From the NCBI GenBank assembly GCA_900762015.1, contig CAAFEX010000021.1, positions 1-10,768 of the forward strand: a DNA stretch of 10,768 bases. The letters run 5' to 3'. The notes below the pieces were generated by a model. It was not told the DNA's origin. It was given only the letters and a program-made list of their open reading frames with translations, and searched no databases. Made by a program: the position numbers and the translations under genes. The DNA is from an uncultured Collinsella sp. Its GTDB lineage: Bacteria; Actinomycetota; Coriobacteriia; Coriobacteriales; Coriobacteriaceae. Shown piece after piece: positions 1 to 6,554 of the stretch (positions are counted from its first letter, which is position 1; each line of letters begins with the position of its first letter).

Positions 1-140
1 GGAGGCGCCGCGCGCTCGGGCGGCGCGCCAGGGAGATAGTGGACGAGATAGTCGAGAAGCGCGGTCTCAAGAAGGAGTAACATCGGGACTTGCAGCGACG
101 GACCTCAGGACACTCTTACACCACGTCTGCGCGCGCGACC
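1..140 (+). mobile_element. 3' end of an IS256-like insertion sequence (left copy, partial)
   Basis: These 140 bases recur exactly, in reverse complement, at 10629-10768. They contain the end of an open frame with a stop at 78-80 and then about 60 noncoding bases. Identity stops at base 140, which is taken as the outer edge of the element. Read from that edge inward on the minus strand, the end carries a GTGTAAGAGTGTC stretch, which resembles the GTGTAA-type ends of IS256 (mutator) family elements. The family assignment is an inference from that motif and the charged transposase tail. The rest of the element lies outside the window. Confidence 0.8.
3..80 (+). CDS. Transposase, C-terminal 25 residues only (partial at window edge)
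   Basis: Frame 3 is open from the window edge to TAA at 78-80 and encodes a 25-residue tail ending AREIVDEIVEKRGLKKE. The tail is basic and helical, as expected for the C-terminus of a mutator-type transposase, and no catalytic residues are visible. The identical frame ends at 10689-10691 on the other strand, so both copies point their 3' ends into the window. Assignment to a transposase depends on the repeat context more than on the short peptide. Confidence 0.55.
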   Translation, partial: RRRALGRRAREIVDEIVEKRGLKKE

Positions 141-300
141 CAACCTGACTGGTTTAAGGCGTATTGGAGCCAATTTTAATGAACATACTATAGGTTATGT
201 TTATTATCTTCTTGAATGTAAATGCTATTCACTTAGCAACAGTACTCATATTTGGCATTTTTTGCCCACTGCCATATAACTAACACCCTATAGCAGACAA
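141..300. other. AT-rich intergenic flank of the left insertion sequence
   Basis: There is no credible coding frame here. The stretch is clearly richer in A+T than the genes. It contains an inverted repeat, AACATA at 182-187 and TATGTT at 196-201 with eight bases between, which could be a protein-binding site but has no gene downstream in either direction inside the window. The gene that once adjoined this flank on the left may have been cut off by the insertion sequence. Confidence 0.5.
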
Positions 301-333
301 AAACAGGCCGCAGCCCATCGCTGCGGCCTGTTT
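299..333 (-). terminator. Intrinsic terminator of the MgtE-like/NRMT operon
   Basis: AAACAGGCCGCAG at 301-313 pairs perfectly with CTGCGGCCTGTTT at 321-333, and a further C-G pair closes a five-base loop. On the minus strand the stem is followed by five T residues (complement of 299-303). It lies 18 bases past the stop codon of the transporter gene, so it is the expected end of that operon. The A and T tracts on the two sides may let it work weakly in the other direction too. Confidence 0.9.
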
Positions 334-350
334 GGAGTCCAAAAGAGGCG

Positions 351-1613
351 CTAAGCGCTGTAACCCATCGCCTGCAGAACAAACATGACGACCGTGAGCA
401 CCGTAATCACACCGATAGTCGCCCAAGTGAGCACATTCCACACGCGGCCGTTGCGGTTAGTGCCCATAATGTGACGGTCAGCGGCAATAACCACCTGGAA
501 CACCAGAACCACGGGCAGTAGCACGCCATTGATGACCTGCGAGGTCATCATAATCTGGAACAGATCGACGCCGGGCATAAGCACCAGCACGGCAGAGATA
601 CCGATGATGGCCGTAATGATGCCGCGATAGACCGGGGCCTCGTCCCAGCTGCGGTCGGCACCGCGCTCCCAGCCAAATGCCTCACAGATAGCGCTCGACG
701 TAACGCCCGGCAGCACGCAGGCGGCCAAGAAGCTCGCCGCGACCAGGCCCGAGGCAAACAGTACCGTGGACCACTGACCCGCAATAGGCTCCAACGCGCG
801 GGCAGCATCGGCGGCATCGCTAATCTGAATACCCGCCGGGAACAACACCGTACCGGTCGTGATGATAATAAAGCCGGCAATGACATCGGCGGCAAGCGAG
901 CCGCTCACGGTATCGATGCGCTGCAGCACGATATCGTCCTCGCCCGCGTTCTTATCGACCACGTTGTTCTGCGCCAAGAAAATCATCCACGGCGCGATGG
1001 TGGTACCGATCGTTGCGACCACGAGCGACACGTAGTTGGGATCATTTTGAATGTTAGGCACGACCAGGTCGACCGCGACCTCGCCCCAGTTGGGGCCGGC
1101 CATAAACGCGGCGACGACGTAGGTCACGAACACGCAGCTTACCAGCAGCAAAATCTTCTCGATGCGCTGGAAACTGCCCGACATGGTAAGCATCCACACC
1201 AGCAGCGCCACGAGCGGCACCGAGATGCTCGCCGGCACGCCAAACAGAGCAAGGCCACTCGCGATACCCGCGAACTCCGAGATGGTCACCGCCGTGTTGG
1301 CGATCAACAGCGCCGCCATGGCCAACACGCTCTTGCGCACGCCAAAGCGCTCGCGAATGAGCGACGCCAGGCCCTTACCCGTGACGCATCCGCAGCGCGC
1401 CGCGGTCTCCTGCGTCACGATAAGCAGCACGGTCATGACGGGAAGCATCCAGAGCATCTTGTAGCCATAGCTGGCGCCCGCGCTGGAATACGTTGCAATG
1501 CCGCCGGCGTCATTGCCCGAAAGCGCTGCCAGCAGACCGGGACCCATAGCGCCAAAGATGGCCGCGATGGTCAACTTTTGCTTGGTGCCCGACTTTTGCT
1601 TGGTATTTTGCAC
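351..1613 (-). CDS. NRAMP-related divalent metal transporter, NRMT (magnesium) type
   Basis: A 420-residue SLC11/NRAMP-fold membrane protein with about eleven hydrophobic segments and a short basic N-terminus. Helix 1 carries GPGLLAALSGNDAGG (residues 24-38), so the DPGN metal motif reads DAGG: the Asp (35) is kept and the Asn is Gly. QETAARCG (68-75) and VTGKGL (77-82) are family-typical. Helix 6 reads APWM (207-210) where manganese/iron NRAMPs have MPHN, so the metal-binding Met and the proton-linked His are absent. These changes match the magnesium-transporting NRAMP-related group (NrmT/NRMT) known from Clostridium and Eggerthella lenta. The start chosen is a GTG at 1613, four bases after AGGTGG and nine bases after the upstream stop. 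A longer frame from 1676 overlaps the upstream gene and is less likely. It is cotranscribed with the MgtE-like gene and ends at the terminator at 299-333. Magnesium as substrate is inferred. Confidence 0.88.
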   Translation of the reverse strand: MQNTKQKSGTKQKLTIAAIFGAMGPGLLAALSGNDAGGIATYSSAGASYGYKMLWMLPVMTVLLIVTQETAARCGCVTGKGLASLIRERFGVRKSVLAMAALLIANTAVTISEFAGIASGLALFGVPASISVPLVALLVWMLTMSGSFQRIEKILLLVSCVFVTYVVAAFMAGPNWGEVAVDLVVPNIQNDPNYVSLVVATIGTTIAPWMIFLAQNNVVDKNAGEDDIVLQRIDTVSGSLAADVIAGFIIITTGTVLFPAGIQISDAADAARALEPIAGQWSTVLFASGLVAASFLAACVLPGVTSSAICEAFGWERGADRSWDEAPVYRGIITAIIGISAVLVLMPGVDLFQIMMTSQVINGVLLPVVLVFQVVIAADRHIMGTNRNGRVWNVLTWATIGVITVLTVVMFVLQAMGYSA

Positions 1614-1621
1614 GCGACCAC

Positions 1622-3466
1622 CTAACCAATGACCGACATGGTGAGCAGCACCGCAGCGGCGCAGTACGCCACGCACGAGATCATGACGGCAATAACGTTC
1701 ATGGCGGTGCCCGACGTGTTGAGGTCATGCTCGTCACGCCAGAACAGCACCATCAGGTAAATCACGGCGCTCATGTTGCCAACCAGGCAAATGATGGCAG
1801 CGATATTAAAGCACCCGGTAAAGAGTTGCTCCTCAAACATGGGCGCATCGGGGAACGCAGCGGTGCGCACCAGCTGGGCGCACAGATAGGTCACGAGTGA
1901 CAGAATCAGGCCCATGCCCGTGCTCTGGAAGAAGAACCCCAGATACGGCTTGGGCTCGTCGTCGTGACCGTCATACTCCAGGAAGTAGTTCTTGACGAAC
2001 GACACCATACGCGAGGCAGCCAGCAACACGAGCGGCATGGCGCACATGGGGAACACCACCAAATGCGCGGAGCCGAGTGCCGTTCCCAACACGGTCGCCA
2101 TAATGCACGAGGCAATGCCCCACACGACAACCCAGTACTGGCGATGCACAAACCAGCTGAGCACGTTCGTCGAGTCGTCCGACGCGCTATCGCCCGAGCC
2201 GACACCGGCGATCTGCAGGTCCTCCTGATGCTCCTCGGCGATAACATCCATGGCGTCGTCGAAGGTCACGATACCCAGGATATGGCGGTTCTCGTCGCAG
2301 ACAGGGATGGCAACCAGGTCGTACTTGGTCATCTCGTCCGTCACGTCTTCCTGGTCCTCGTCGGGCGACACATAGACCAGGTCGCGATAGGCCAGCTGAC
2401 CCAGCGTGGCGTCGCGGTCGGCTACGATCAGCGTGCGCAGCGAAAGCACGCCGGTCAGCATGCCGCTCGGATCCTCGGTATAGACGTAGTAGACGCTCTC
2501 GAAGTCCTCGTCGAGCTCGCGAATCGCCTCGATGGCGTCACCGACCGTTGCCGTGGCGGGCAGGGAGACAAACTCCGAGGTCATGATGCGGCCGGCGGTA
2601 TTGTCCTCATACCCCAGCAGGTTACGAATCGCCTTCTCCTCCTTGACGCCCATCAGGCGCAGGAGCTTCTCGGCCTTCTCGTAATCGAGCTCGTCGATCA
2701 GGTCGGCTGCATCGTCCGGGTCCATCATGGCCAGCATCGACGATGCGTCCGTGTCGGACAGGCCCTCGAGCATCTCGGTCATAAGCTCGTCGTCATCGAA
2801 CTCCGAGATGGCCTCGGCGGCCTGGGCAGTATCGAGCTGCGCAAACACCTGCGCACGTAGGCGCGGGTCGAGCTGCTCGATAATGTCGGCGATGTCGGCA
2901 GGATGCAGCTCGCCGAGCGTCTTGTGCGACACCGAGAGTTGAATGTTCTTGGTCGAGCGATCGAGCAGGTCCATGTAGGACCAAGCGATGATGTCCTCAC
3001 TGAGCGGCTTGCCCAGGTGCTTCATAAAGCCTTCGACGATATGCTCGAGCGCGGGGCTGATGGCGCGTAGCAGACCGCGGGCACCGACCTCGGCGCCCAG
3101 CAGGCGCAGCTGGTTTTCGCCCGACATGGAAAACTTGATGTCGTTTACGCGCACGACCTTCATGCCCTGCGTGTCGACGATCTGCTTGTTGAGCACGTCG
3201 CGGGCGAGCAGGAGTTCGGTCGGCTGCAGGTACGAAAAACGGATTTCGGTGGCCGACGTCTTAAGGTGTACACCCGTCTCGTCGATACGGTCGACCCATT
3301 TGCGCCAGCTGATCATAAACGGCGTCTTGCCGGGTCCGCGGAACGCGAGCGACGTCACGTGCGGAAAAACTTCGCCGGTAGCAATACCAAAATCGTTGAC
3401 CACGCCGAGCTTTTCGCCGTCGACGTCCAAGACCGGCAGTTTGAGCATCTCACTCAGATAATTCAA
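1622..3466 (-). CDS. PRC-barrel / MgtE_N / CBS-pair protein with a five-helix membrane domain (MgtE-like)
   Basis: 614 residues if started at TTG 3466. In order: two PRC-barrel-like units (about 8-70 and 84-135), an MgtE intracellular N domain (about 182-285, with LHPADIADIIEQLD and repeated acidic MDPDDAADLIDEL helices), a CBS pair (about 292-418, starting TAGRIMTSEFVSLP), and a C-terminal domain of five hydrophobic segments (about 443-465, 468-488, 510-535, 548-575, 588-612). In MgtE channels the N and CBS domains bind Mg2+ and close the pore. Here the membrane part lacks the Gly-Gly-Asn signature of MgtE; the matching place reads PMCAMPLVLLAASRM. It may therefore be a Mg-sensing partner of the NRMT transporter, whose GTG lies nine bases beyond this stop, and not a channel itself. 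TTG 3466 follows GGGGAG by five bases; ATG 3448 (608 residues) is a credible alternative start, just behind a ten-codon leader frame. The domain calls are from motifs and the partnership is inferred. Confidence 0.85.
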   Translation of the reverse strand: MNYLSEMLKLPVLDVDGEKLGVVNDFGIATGEVFPHVTSLAFRGPGKTPFMISWRKWVDRIDETGVHLKTSATEIRFSYLQPTELLLARDVLNKQIVDTQGMKVVRVNDIKFSMSGENQLRLLGAEVGARGLLRAISPALEHIVEGFMKHLGKPLSEDIIAWSYMDLLDRSTKNIQLSVSHKTLGELHPADIADIIEQLDPRLRAQVFAQLDTAQAAEAISEFDDDELMTEMLEGLSDTDASSMLAMMDPDDAADLIDELDYEKAEKLLRLMGVKEEKAIRNLLGYEDNTAGRIMTSEFVSLPATATVGDAIEAIRELDEDFESVYYVYTEDPSGMLTGVLSLRTLIVADRDATLGQLAYRDLVYVSPDEDQEDVTDEMTKYDLVAIPVCDENRHILGIVTFDDAMDVIAEEHQEDLQIAGVGSGDSASDDSTNVLSWFVHRQYWVVVWGIASCIMATVLGTALGSAHLVVFPMCAMPLVLLAASRMVSFVKNYFLEYDGHDDEPKPYLGFFFQSTGMGLILSLVTYLCAQLVRTAAFPDAPMFEEQLFTGCFNIAAIICLVGNMSAVIYLMVLFWRDEHDLNTSGTAMNVIAVMISCVAYCAAAVLLTMSVIG

Positions 3467-3482
3467 TGGTGCTCCCCATCAT
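3450..3482 (-). CDS. Candidate ten-codon leader peptide upstream of the MgtE-like gene
   Basis: A frame MMGSTIELSE starts at ATG 3482-3480, four bases after a strong GGAGG (complement of 3487-3491). It ends at TGA 3452-3450, one base before ATG 3448-3446 of the MgtE-like gene. It runs in a different frame from the MgtE-like protein and across the TTG start at 3466. The best ribosome site of the operon thus points at this tiny frame, which suggests translational coupling or leader-peptide control. No peptide function is known; it may be chance. Confidence 0.35.
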   Translation of the reverse strand: MMGSTIELSE

Positions 3483-3668
3483 AATTCCTCCGGACGCGGC
3501 CGCGCGTGCGGCGTCCGGGGGCTTCTGGATATGTATACGCATGCGCGGGCGGCACGCCGCTCGACGCTTACACCCCGTGCATGCGCAAAAAGCACCTGCA
3601 TGGGGTCATCGACTGTATGGTCGAGGTTTGGATTTCACCTGTAACCTTTCTCTTGACCCTCATTAACC
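3483..3668 (-). promoter_or_regulatory. Structured 5' leader RNA of the MgtE-like/NRMT operon, class unknown
   Basis: About 185 nt lie between a candidate promoter and the first start codon. CTCGAC (complement of 3620-3625) can pair either with the nearby GTCGA (complement of 3609-3613) or with the distant GTCGAG (complement of 3560-3565). These pairings exclude each other. The long version encloses a strong stem (CCCC/GGGG plus TGCA/TGCA, 3573-3605) with a UUUUU loop. A small GCGG/CCGC hairpin (3549-3560) and the Shine-Dalgarno hairpin follow. I see none of the conserved M-box blocks such as AGGUGAGGCUCC. The role as a metal-responsive switch is an inference from the genes it precedes. Confidence 0.45.
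3487..3521 (-). promoter_or_regulatory. Hairpin sequestering the first Shine-Dalgarno sequence of the MgtE-like operon
   Basis: In the minus-strand RNA, CCGGACGC (complement of 3511-3518) pairs with GCGTCCGG (complement of 3490-3497) over eight pairs, with a 13-base GC-rich loop. Two extra pairs beyond an A-C mismatch (3487-3488 with 3520-3521) bring the whole GGAGG into the stem. Such a hairpin would hide the ribosome site unless it is melted, so it is a natural expression platform for the structured leader upstream of it. Confidence 0.55.
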
Positions 3669-3674
3669 GCAGTA

Positions 3675-3683
3675 ACTATAGCA
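3675..3683 (-). promoter_or_regulatory. Candidate extended -10 promoter of the MgtE-like/NRMT operon
   Basis: The minus strand reads TGCTATAGT: a TATAGT hexamer (complement of 3675-3680) preceded by TGn as in extended -10 promoters. No good -35 hexamer is found at 17 bases. Transcription would begin near 3668, leaving a long leader before the first start codon. Confidence 0.4.
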
Positions 3684-3757
3684 TCAGCATCGCCCTGCGG
3701 CATCGAATTTATGCGCTGCACATTGCAGGCATACCAAACACTGACGCATCCGTGACA

Positions 3758-3786
3758 TAGTCATTGGGGACGTTCTTAAATGACTA
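3758..3786. repeat. Inverted repeat after the deacetylase-fold gene
   Basis: TAGTCATT at 3758-3765 is mirrored exactly by AATGACTA at 3779-3786 around a 13-base loop. It begins nine bases past the stop of the deacetylase-fold gene, so it could end or stabilise that transcript. There is no T run after the stem on either strand, so it is not a classic intrinsic terminator. It could also be a dispersed intergenic repeat of the genome. Confidence 0.45.
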
Positions 3787-3794
3787 CCCGATAA

Positions 3795-5201
3795 CTACTC
3801 TGTGGTGTCGTCGTCCTCGGCAAGTTGGGGGAACACGGCGTCCTTGGGCATGGTGACCTTCGTCAGCGAGGTGAGCTTTTTGCTCAGAGACGTGTCCGTC
3901 TTGACCAGGTCGCTGAGCGTCACGATCTTGTAGCCGTCGGCAATGAGGCCGTCGATGATCTGCGGCAGCGCCTCGAGCGTCTGCTCGGCGCATTCGTCTC
4001 TATCGGTGAGCAGCACGATATTGCCCGGCGTCACCGAATCGAGCACCGTCGAGACCTGCTCGTCGGCACCGTTTAGCAGCCAGTCGCCCGAGTCAATATT
4101 CCACGAGACCACCGCGGACACCAAATCCATCGAGTCGATCCAGTTTTGCTCGTCAAAGGCGGCGTACGGGGCACGCAGCAGCATCGTCTTCACGCCGGTC
4201 GCCGACTTGATGGCGTCGGTTCCCTTCGAAATTTGCTTGCGCACCGTCTCGCGGTCCTCGCCCTTAAGCGAATCGTCGCTGTAGCTGTTGGACCCGATCT
4301 CGCAGCCGGCATCGGCAATCGCTTTGGCCGTGGTGGGCGAGGCCTCCGCGCTATCGCCCGAAAGGAAGAACGTGGCGCTCACGCCCTTTTCCTTGAGCAC
4401 CTGCAAGATCTGCTTGGTAGCGCCGCTCGGACCCTCGTCAAACGTCAGCGCCACGTACTTTTTGTTGCCCTTGGGCGCCACGCTGGCGCACGCAACAACG
4501 CAATCGGTGGCGGGCACAACCTCGCCGCGGTCTTGCGTCTTGCCCGACTGCTCACCAATCCACACCTCGGAGCGGCCCTGGACACCCCATGTCTGCACAT
4601 ACTCGATAGCGCCCGTACCCTCGACCTTGAGCTTGGGCTCGATAACCGTAGCCTGAACCTCGTGCTTCTCGTAGGTGTTACGGCCATCCTTGACCGTCAC
4701 CTTCTCGCCGCCCTCAAGTTCGCGGCTATCCCATTTACCCTGCTTCACGCACTTGCCGTCGACCTTCACCGACAGCTTTTCGCCCCCATGGCGCTTGAGC
4801 ACGCTGTCATCGACGGCCAGCAGGTCGCCTGCGTCGTAGGTGTCAGTCAAATCCTGTTCGTCGATGAGATTCTGCAGCGTAGAGCCCACGCGCACCGCGG
4901 TCTTCTGGCCGTTGAGTTCCACGTCCACGCTGCGGTTGACGTAGCCCACGACGGCAGCGATAAACAGCACGAGCGCACAGCCCACGGCGATGAGCGCATA
5001 GGGCAGGCGAGACGAACGACGGGGTGTGCGGCTGTTGCCGATGCGAGCGCTGCGGTCGCTAAAGCCGCGGCTATGGTTGAGATACATCGCGCCGGGCTTA
5101 CGGTGACGCTTGCGCTGACCGCTGGGCAGCTGCCCCAGGTCGCGGCGCGCCGTCGGACGCGCACCCGAACGCCCGTTTAAGTTGGATCCGTTTTGGCGCA
5201 T
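3795..5201 (-). CDS. Membrane-anchored polysaccharide-deacetylase-fold protein, catalytic residues degenerate
   Basis: 468 residues. A basic cytoplasmic tail (1-66) precedes one membrane segment (67-88), so the rest is outside the cell. Residues about 92-135 resemble the DUF348 beta-grasp unit of cell-wall proteins, and a NodB/polysaccharide deacetylase fold follows from about 247 to 435. Motif 1 reads TFDEGP (253-258; usual TFDDGP). Motif 2 reads GSNSYSDD (303-310) where active enzymes have the two metal-binding His of an HxxxH pattern. The RAPY motif (343-346) and DSGDW (370-374) are kept. The last motif reads IVLLTD (395-400), with Thr in place of the usual catalytic His. It is probably a cell-wall binding or regulatory pseudoenzyme, or an enzyme with changed metal chemistry. 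The start at 5201 has GGGAGG four bases upstream. The frame is otherwise intact, so these are substitutions and not decay. Confidence 0.85.
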   Translation of the reverse strand: MRQNGSNLNGRSGARPTARRDLGQLPSGQRKRHRKPGAMYLNHSRGFSDRSARIGNSRTPRRSSRLPYALIAVGCALVLFIAAVVGYVNRSVDVELNGQKTAVRVGSTLQNLIDEQDLTDTYDAGDLLAVDDSVLKRHGGEKLSVKVDGKCVKQGKWDSRELEGGEKVTVKDGRNTYEKHEVQATVIEPKLKVEGTGAIEYVQTWGVQGRSEVWIGEQSGKTQDRGEVVPATDCVVACASVAPKGNKKYVALTFDEGPSGATKQILQVLKEKGVSATFFLSGDSAEASPTTAKAIADAGCEIGSNSYSDDSLKGEDRETVRKQISKGTDAIKSATGVKTMLLRAPYAAFDEQNWIDSMDLVSAVVSWNIDSGDWLLNGADEQVSTVLDSVTPGNIVLLTDRDECAEQTLEALPQIIDGLIADGYKIVTLSDLVKTDTSLSKKLTSLTKVTMPKDAVFPQLAEDDDTTE

Positions 5202-5222
5202 GTGCCCTCCCCCATAAACACA

Positions 5223-5252
5223 GCAAGCCGGAGCAACAGGTCTCCGGCTTGC
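5223..5252 (-). terminator. GC-rich hairpin between the PRC-barrel and deacetylase-fold genes
   Basis: GCAAGCCGGAG (5223-5233) and CTCCGGCTTGC (5242-5252) form a perfect 11-bp stem with an eight-base loop, 21 bases past the stop of the PRC-barrel gene. On the minus strand the stem is followed by TGTGTTTATG, a weak U-rich tail. It may act as a leaky terminator or attenuator, allowing some read-through into the deacetylase-fold gene, for which I find no separate clear promoter. Confidence 0.55.
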
Positions 5253-5273
5253 CTCCCATCATTTGGTACGTCG

Positions 5274-6029
5274 CTATTTTGTAGCTTTTGACGAGCCTCC
5301 GCTCGCCTTTTGGTATTCGTCCTTAAAGGCCTTGAACATGCCGCGCGTCTTGCCGAGCTGCTTGCCCAGTGCGCGACTGCCCTTGTCCACGGCAACCGAT
5401 CCCTTGTCGTCGAGCACCTTGGCGCCCTTTTTGACCTTGTCGCCCACCACGACGCTGGCCTCGGCGGCCTTGGCAGCCGCACCGCCCGAATACCCGAGCG
5501 ACTTGACCTCGTCCGAAACAATCATCGCGCCGTCCGCATAGCCGCGCAGCATCGTCGGCGGCACCTGCGTGTCACCAACCAAAACACTCGAAGCAGCACC
5601 GGCGGTCACATAGAATGCCTGCACGATGCCCGAGCGTGGCTTGAACTCCACGTCCGAGCAATAGCCCACGACGTCGCCCGATTCCGTGCGCACGTCCATA
5701 CCGACCCAGATGATGCAATCGTCCAGGTTGATGTCGAGGCGCTTGGCGGCGGCGGCATCATAGGTGCCCTTGACGTCATCGACCGCGATGGCGCCCTCGT
5801 AGACACCAATGGCGTCGAGCGCTACGAATCGGTCGGGGCGCTCGATCATGCCCGCGATATCGGACTGGCGGACCATAAAGCCGACCACGCGCGTACCGCC
5901 CGGGGTAAAGACCGGAAAGTGAATCTTTCCGAGCTTTTTAGGGCTGCGCGGTGTGCCGTCCTTTTTGGTGCGCTTGTCCTCGGTAGGCTTGCGATAGATC
6001 TTGGCGCCGACAAAATCCCCGGCGCGCAT
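5274..6029 (-). CDS. PRC-barrel domain protein
   Basis: 251 residues, with no signal peptide or membrane helix. Two PRC-barrel-like beta units are visible. The first (about 3-85) contains a lysine-rich insert at 14-36. The second (about 105-172) has the typical pattern RTESGDVVGYCSDVEF (114-129). The C-terminal part (about 180-251) is low in complexity and rich in Ala, Lys and Gly, ending in a basic tail. PRC barrels bind RNA, proteins or membrane-linked partners, so no reaction can be assigned. The ATG shares one base with the stop of the YtxH gene (TAATG), so the two are translationally coupled and probably work together, perhaps at the cell envelope. PRC units also occur in the MgtE-like protein of this window. 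Confidence 0.75.
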   Translation of the reverse strand: MRAGDFVGAKIYRKPTEDKRTKKDGTPRSPKKLGKIHFPVFTPGGTRVVGFMVRQSDIAGMIERPDRFVALDAIGVYEGAIAVDDVKGTYDAAAAKRLDINLDDCIIWVGMDVRTESGDVVGYCSDVEFKPRSGIVQAFYVTAGAASSVLVGDTQVPPTMLRGYADGAMIVSDEVKSLGYSGGAAAKAAEASVVVGDKVKKGAKVLDDKGSVAVDKGSRALGKQLGKTRGMFKAFKDEYQKASGGSSKATK

Positions 6030-6418
6030 TATGCCTCGGTCGAGGGCTCCGCAGCCTCGGTATCAGCCTCGACGGCGTTCTCGACCACGACGTCGGCGGC
6101 AGGCGTCACGTTGCCGCCCGAAATGGCGTCGTTGAGCTGCTCGCGCAGCTGGTCCATGCGCTCGCGGGCCAGGTCGACCTTGGCGCGCAGGTCGTCGGTC
6201 TTGGCATCGACCATCGGGCCAAAGTCATTCACCGCAGCACGGGCCTCCTCGGCGCTGTGCTCGTAGGTGTCGCGCATATTGTCCCAGGCGTCGTTGGCGA
6301 TATCGGCAGCCATGGCGCGGGTCTCGGCGCCCGAGCGCGGGGCCAGAGCAACGCCGACAATAGCGCCGGCAGCGGCACCAAAAAGTGCGCCGGAGACAAA
6401 GCTGAAAGTCTTACCCAT
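6029..6418 (-). CDS. YtxH-domain small membrane protein
   Basis: 129 residues. The N-terminus, FVSGALFGAAAGAIVGVALA followed by PRSGAETR, is the typical YtxH pattern of one glycine/alanine-rich membrane helix (about 6-26) and a PxSG turn. A long charged helical region (about 31-100) is a likely coiled coil, and an acidic disordered tail (102-129) ends the protein. YtxH proteins are general-stress-linked in Bacillus, but their role is unknown. The start at 6418 follows AGGAGAGGA; the in-frame ATG at 6424 is also possible. A longer frame from 6490 has an Arg-rich start unlike the family and crosses the promoter. It is coupled to the PRC-barrel gene by a one-base overlap. Confidence 0.8.
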   Translation of the reverse strand: MGKTFSFVSGALFGAAAGAIVGVALAPRSGAETRAMAADIANDAWDNMRDTYEHSAEEARAAVNDFGPMVDAKTDDLRAKVDLARERMDQLREQLNDAISGGNVTPAADVVVENAVEADTEAAEPSTEA

Positions 6419-6435
6419 GATCATTCCTCTCCTGC

Positions 6436-6451
6436 GGGCACGTCGGTGCCC
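6436..6451 (-). promoter_or_regulatory. Hairpin in the short leader of the YtxH gene
   Basis: GGGCAC (6436-6441) and GTGCCC (6446-6451) form a six-pair stem with a four-base loop. It ends a few bases before the AGGAG ribosome site, where it could stabilise the mRNA or tune initiation without covering the site. Confidence 0.4.
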
Positions 6452-6469
6452 ACCGTTTGAATGCTGTCC

Positions 6470-6475
6470 ATTATA
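6470..6475 (-). promoter_or_regulatory. -10 element of the YtxH / PRC-barrel operon
   Basis: The minus strand reads a perfect TATAAT (complement of 6470-6475) about 50 bases before the chosen start codon. No convincing -35 hexamer lies 16-18 bases upstream; CGGCAA at a 16-base spacing is the closest. The promoter may need an activator or another sigma factor. Confidence 0.5.
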
Positions 6476-6554
6476 CCCGCAGCGCATCACTTGCCGCTCC
6501 GCTCATCTGCGTACGGCAAAGGCGCAGGTACGTGATGGTGATAAACGCGTAGGC

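Noticed and set aside
254..266. GGCA-TTTTT-TGCC hairpin in the left flank
   Set aside because: A four-pair stem in AT-rich DNA is expected by chance and no gene ends beside it.
1614..1676. Upstream extension of the NRMT transporter to an ATG at 1676
   Set aside because: It overlaps the end of the MgtE-like gene and adds a non-family N-terminus; the GTG at 1613 has a ribosome site directly upstream.
3483..3668. M-box (Mg2+) riboswitch
   Set aside because: The conserved AGGUGAGGCUCC, GACGCCAAUGGGUCAACAG and GCUCUAC blocks are absent; only an unassigned structured leader can be supported.
4146..5180. Plus-strand open frame of about 340 codons
   Set aside because: Antisense to the deacetylase-fold gene, whose motifs and ribosome site are clear; composition is shadow-like.
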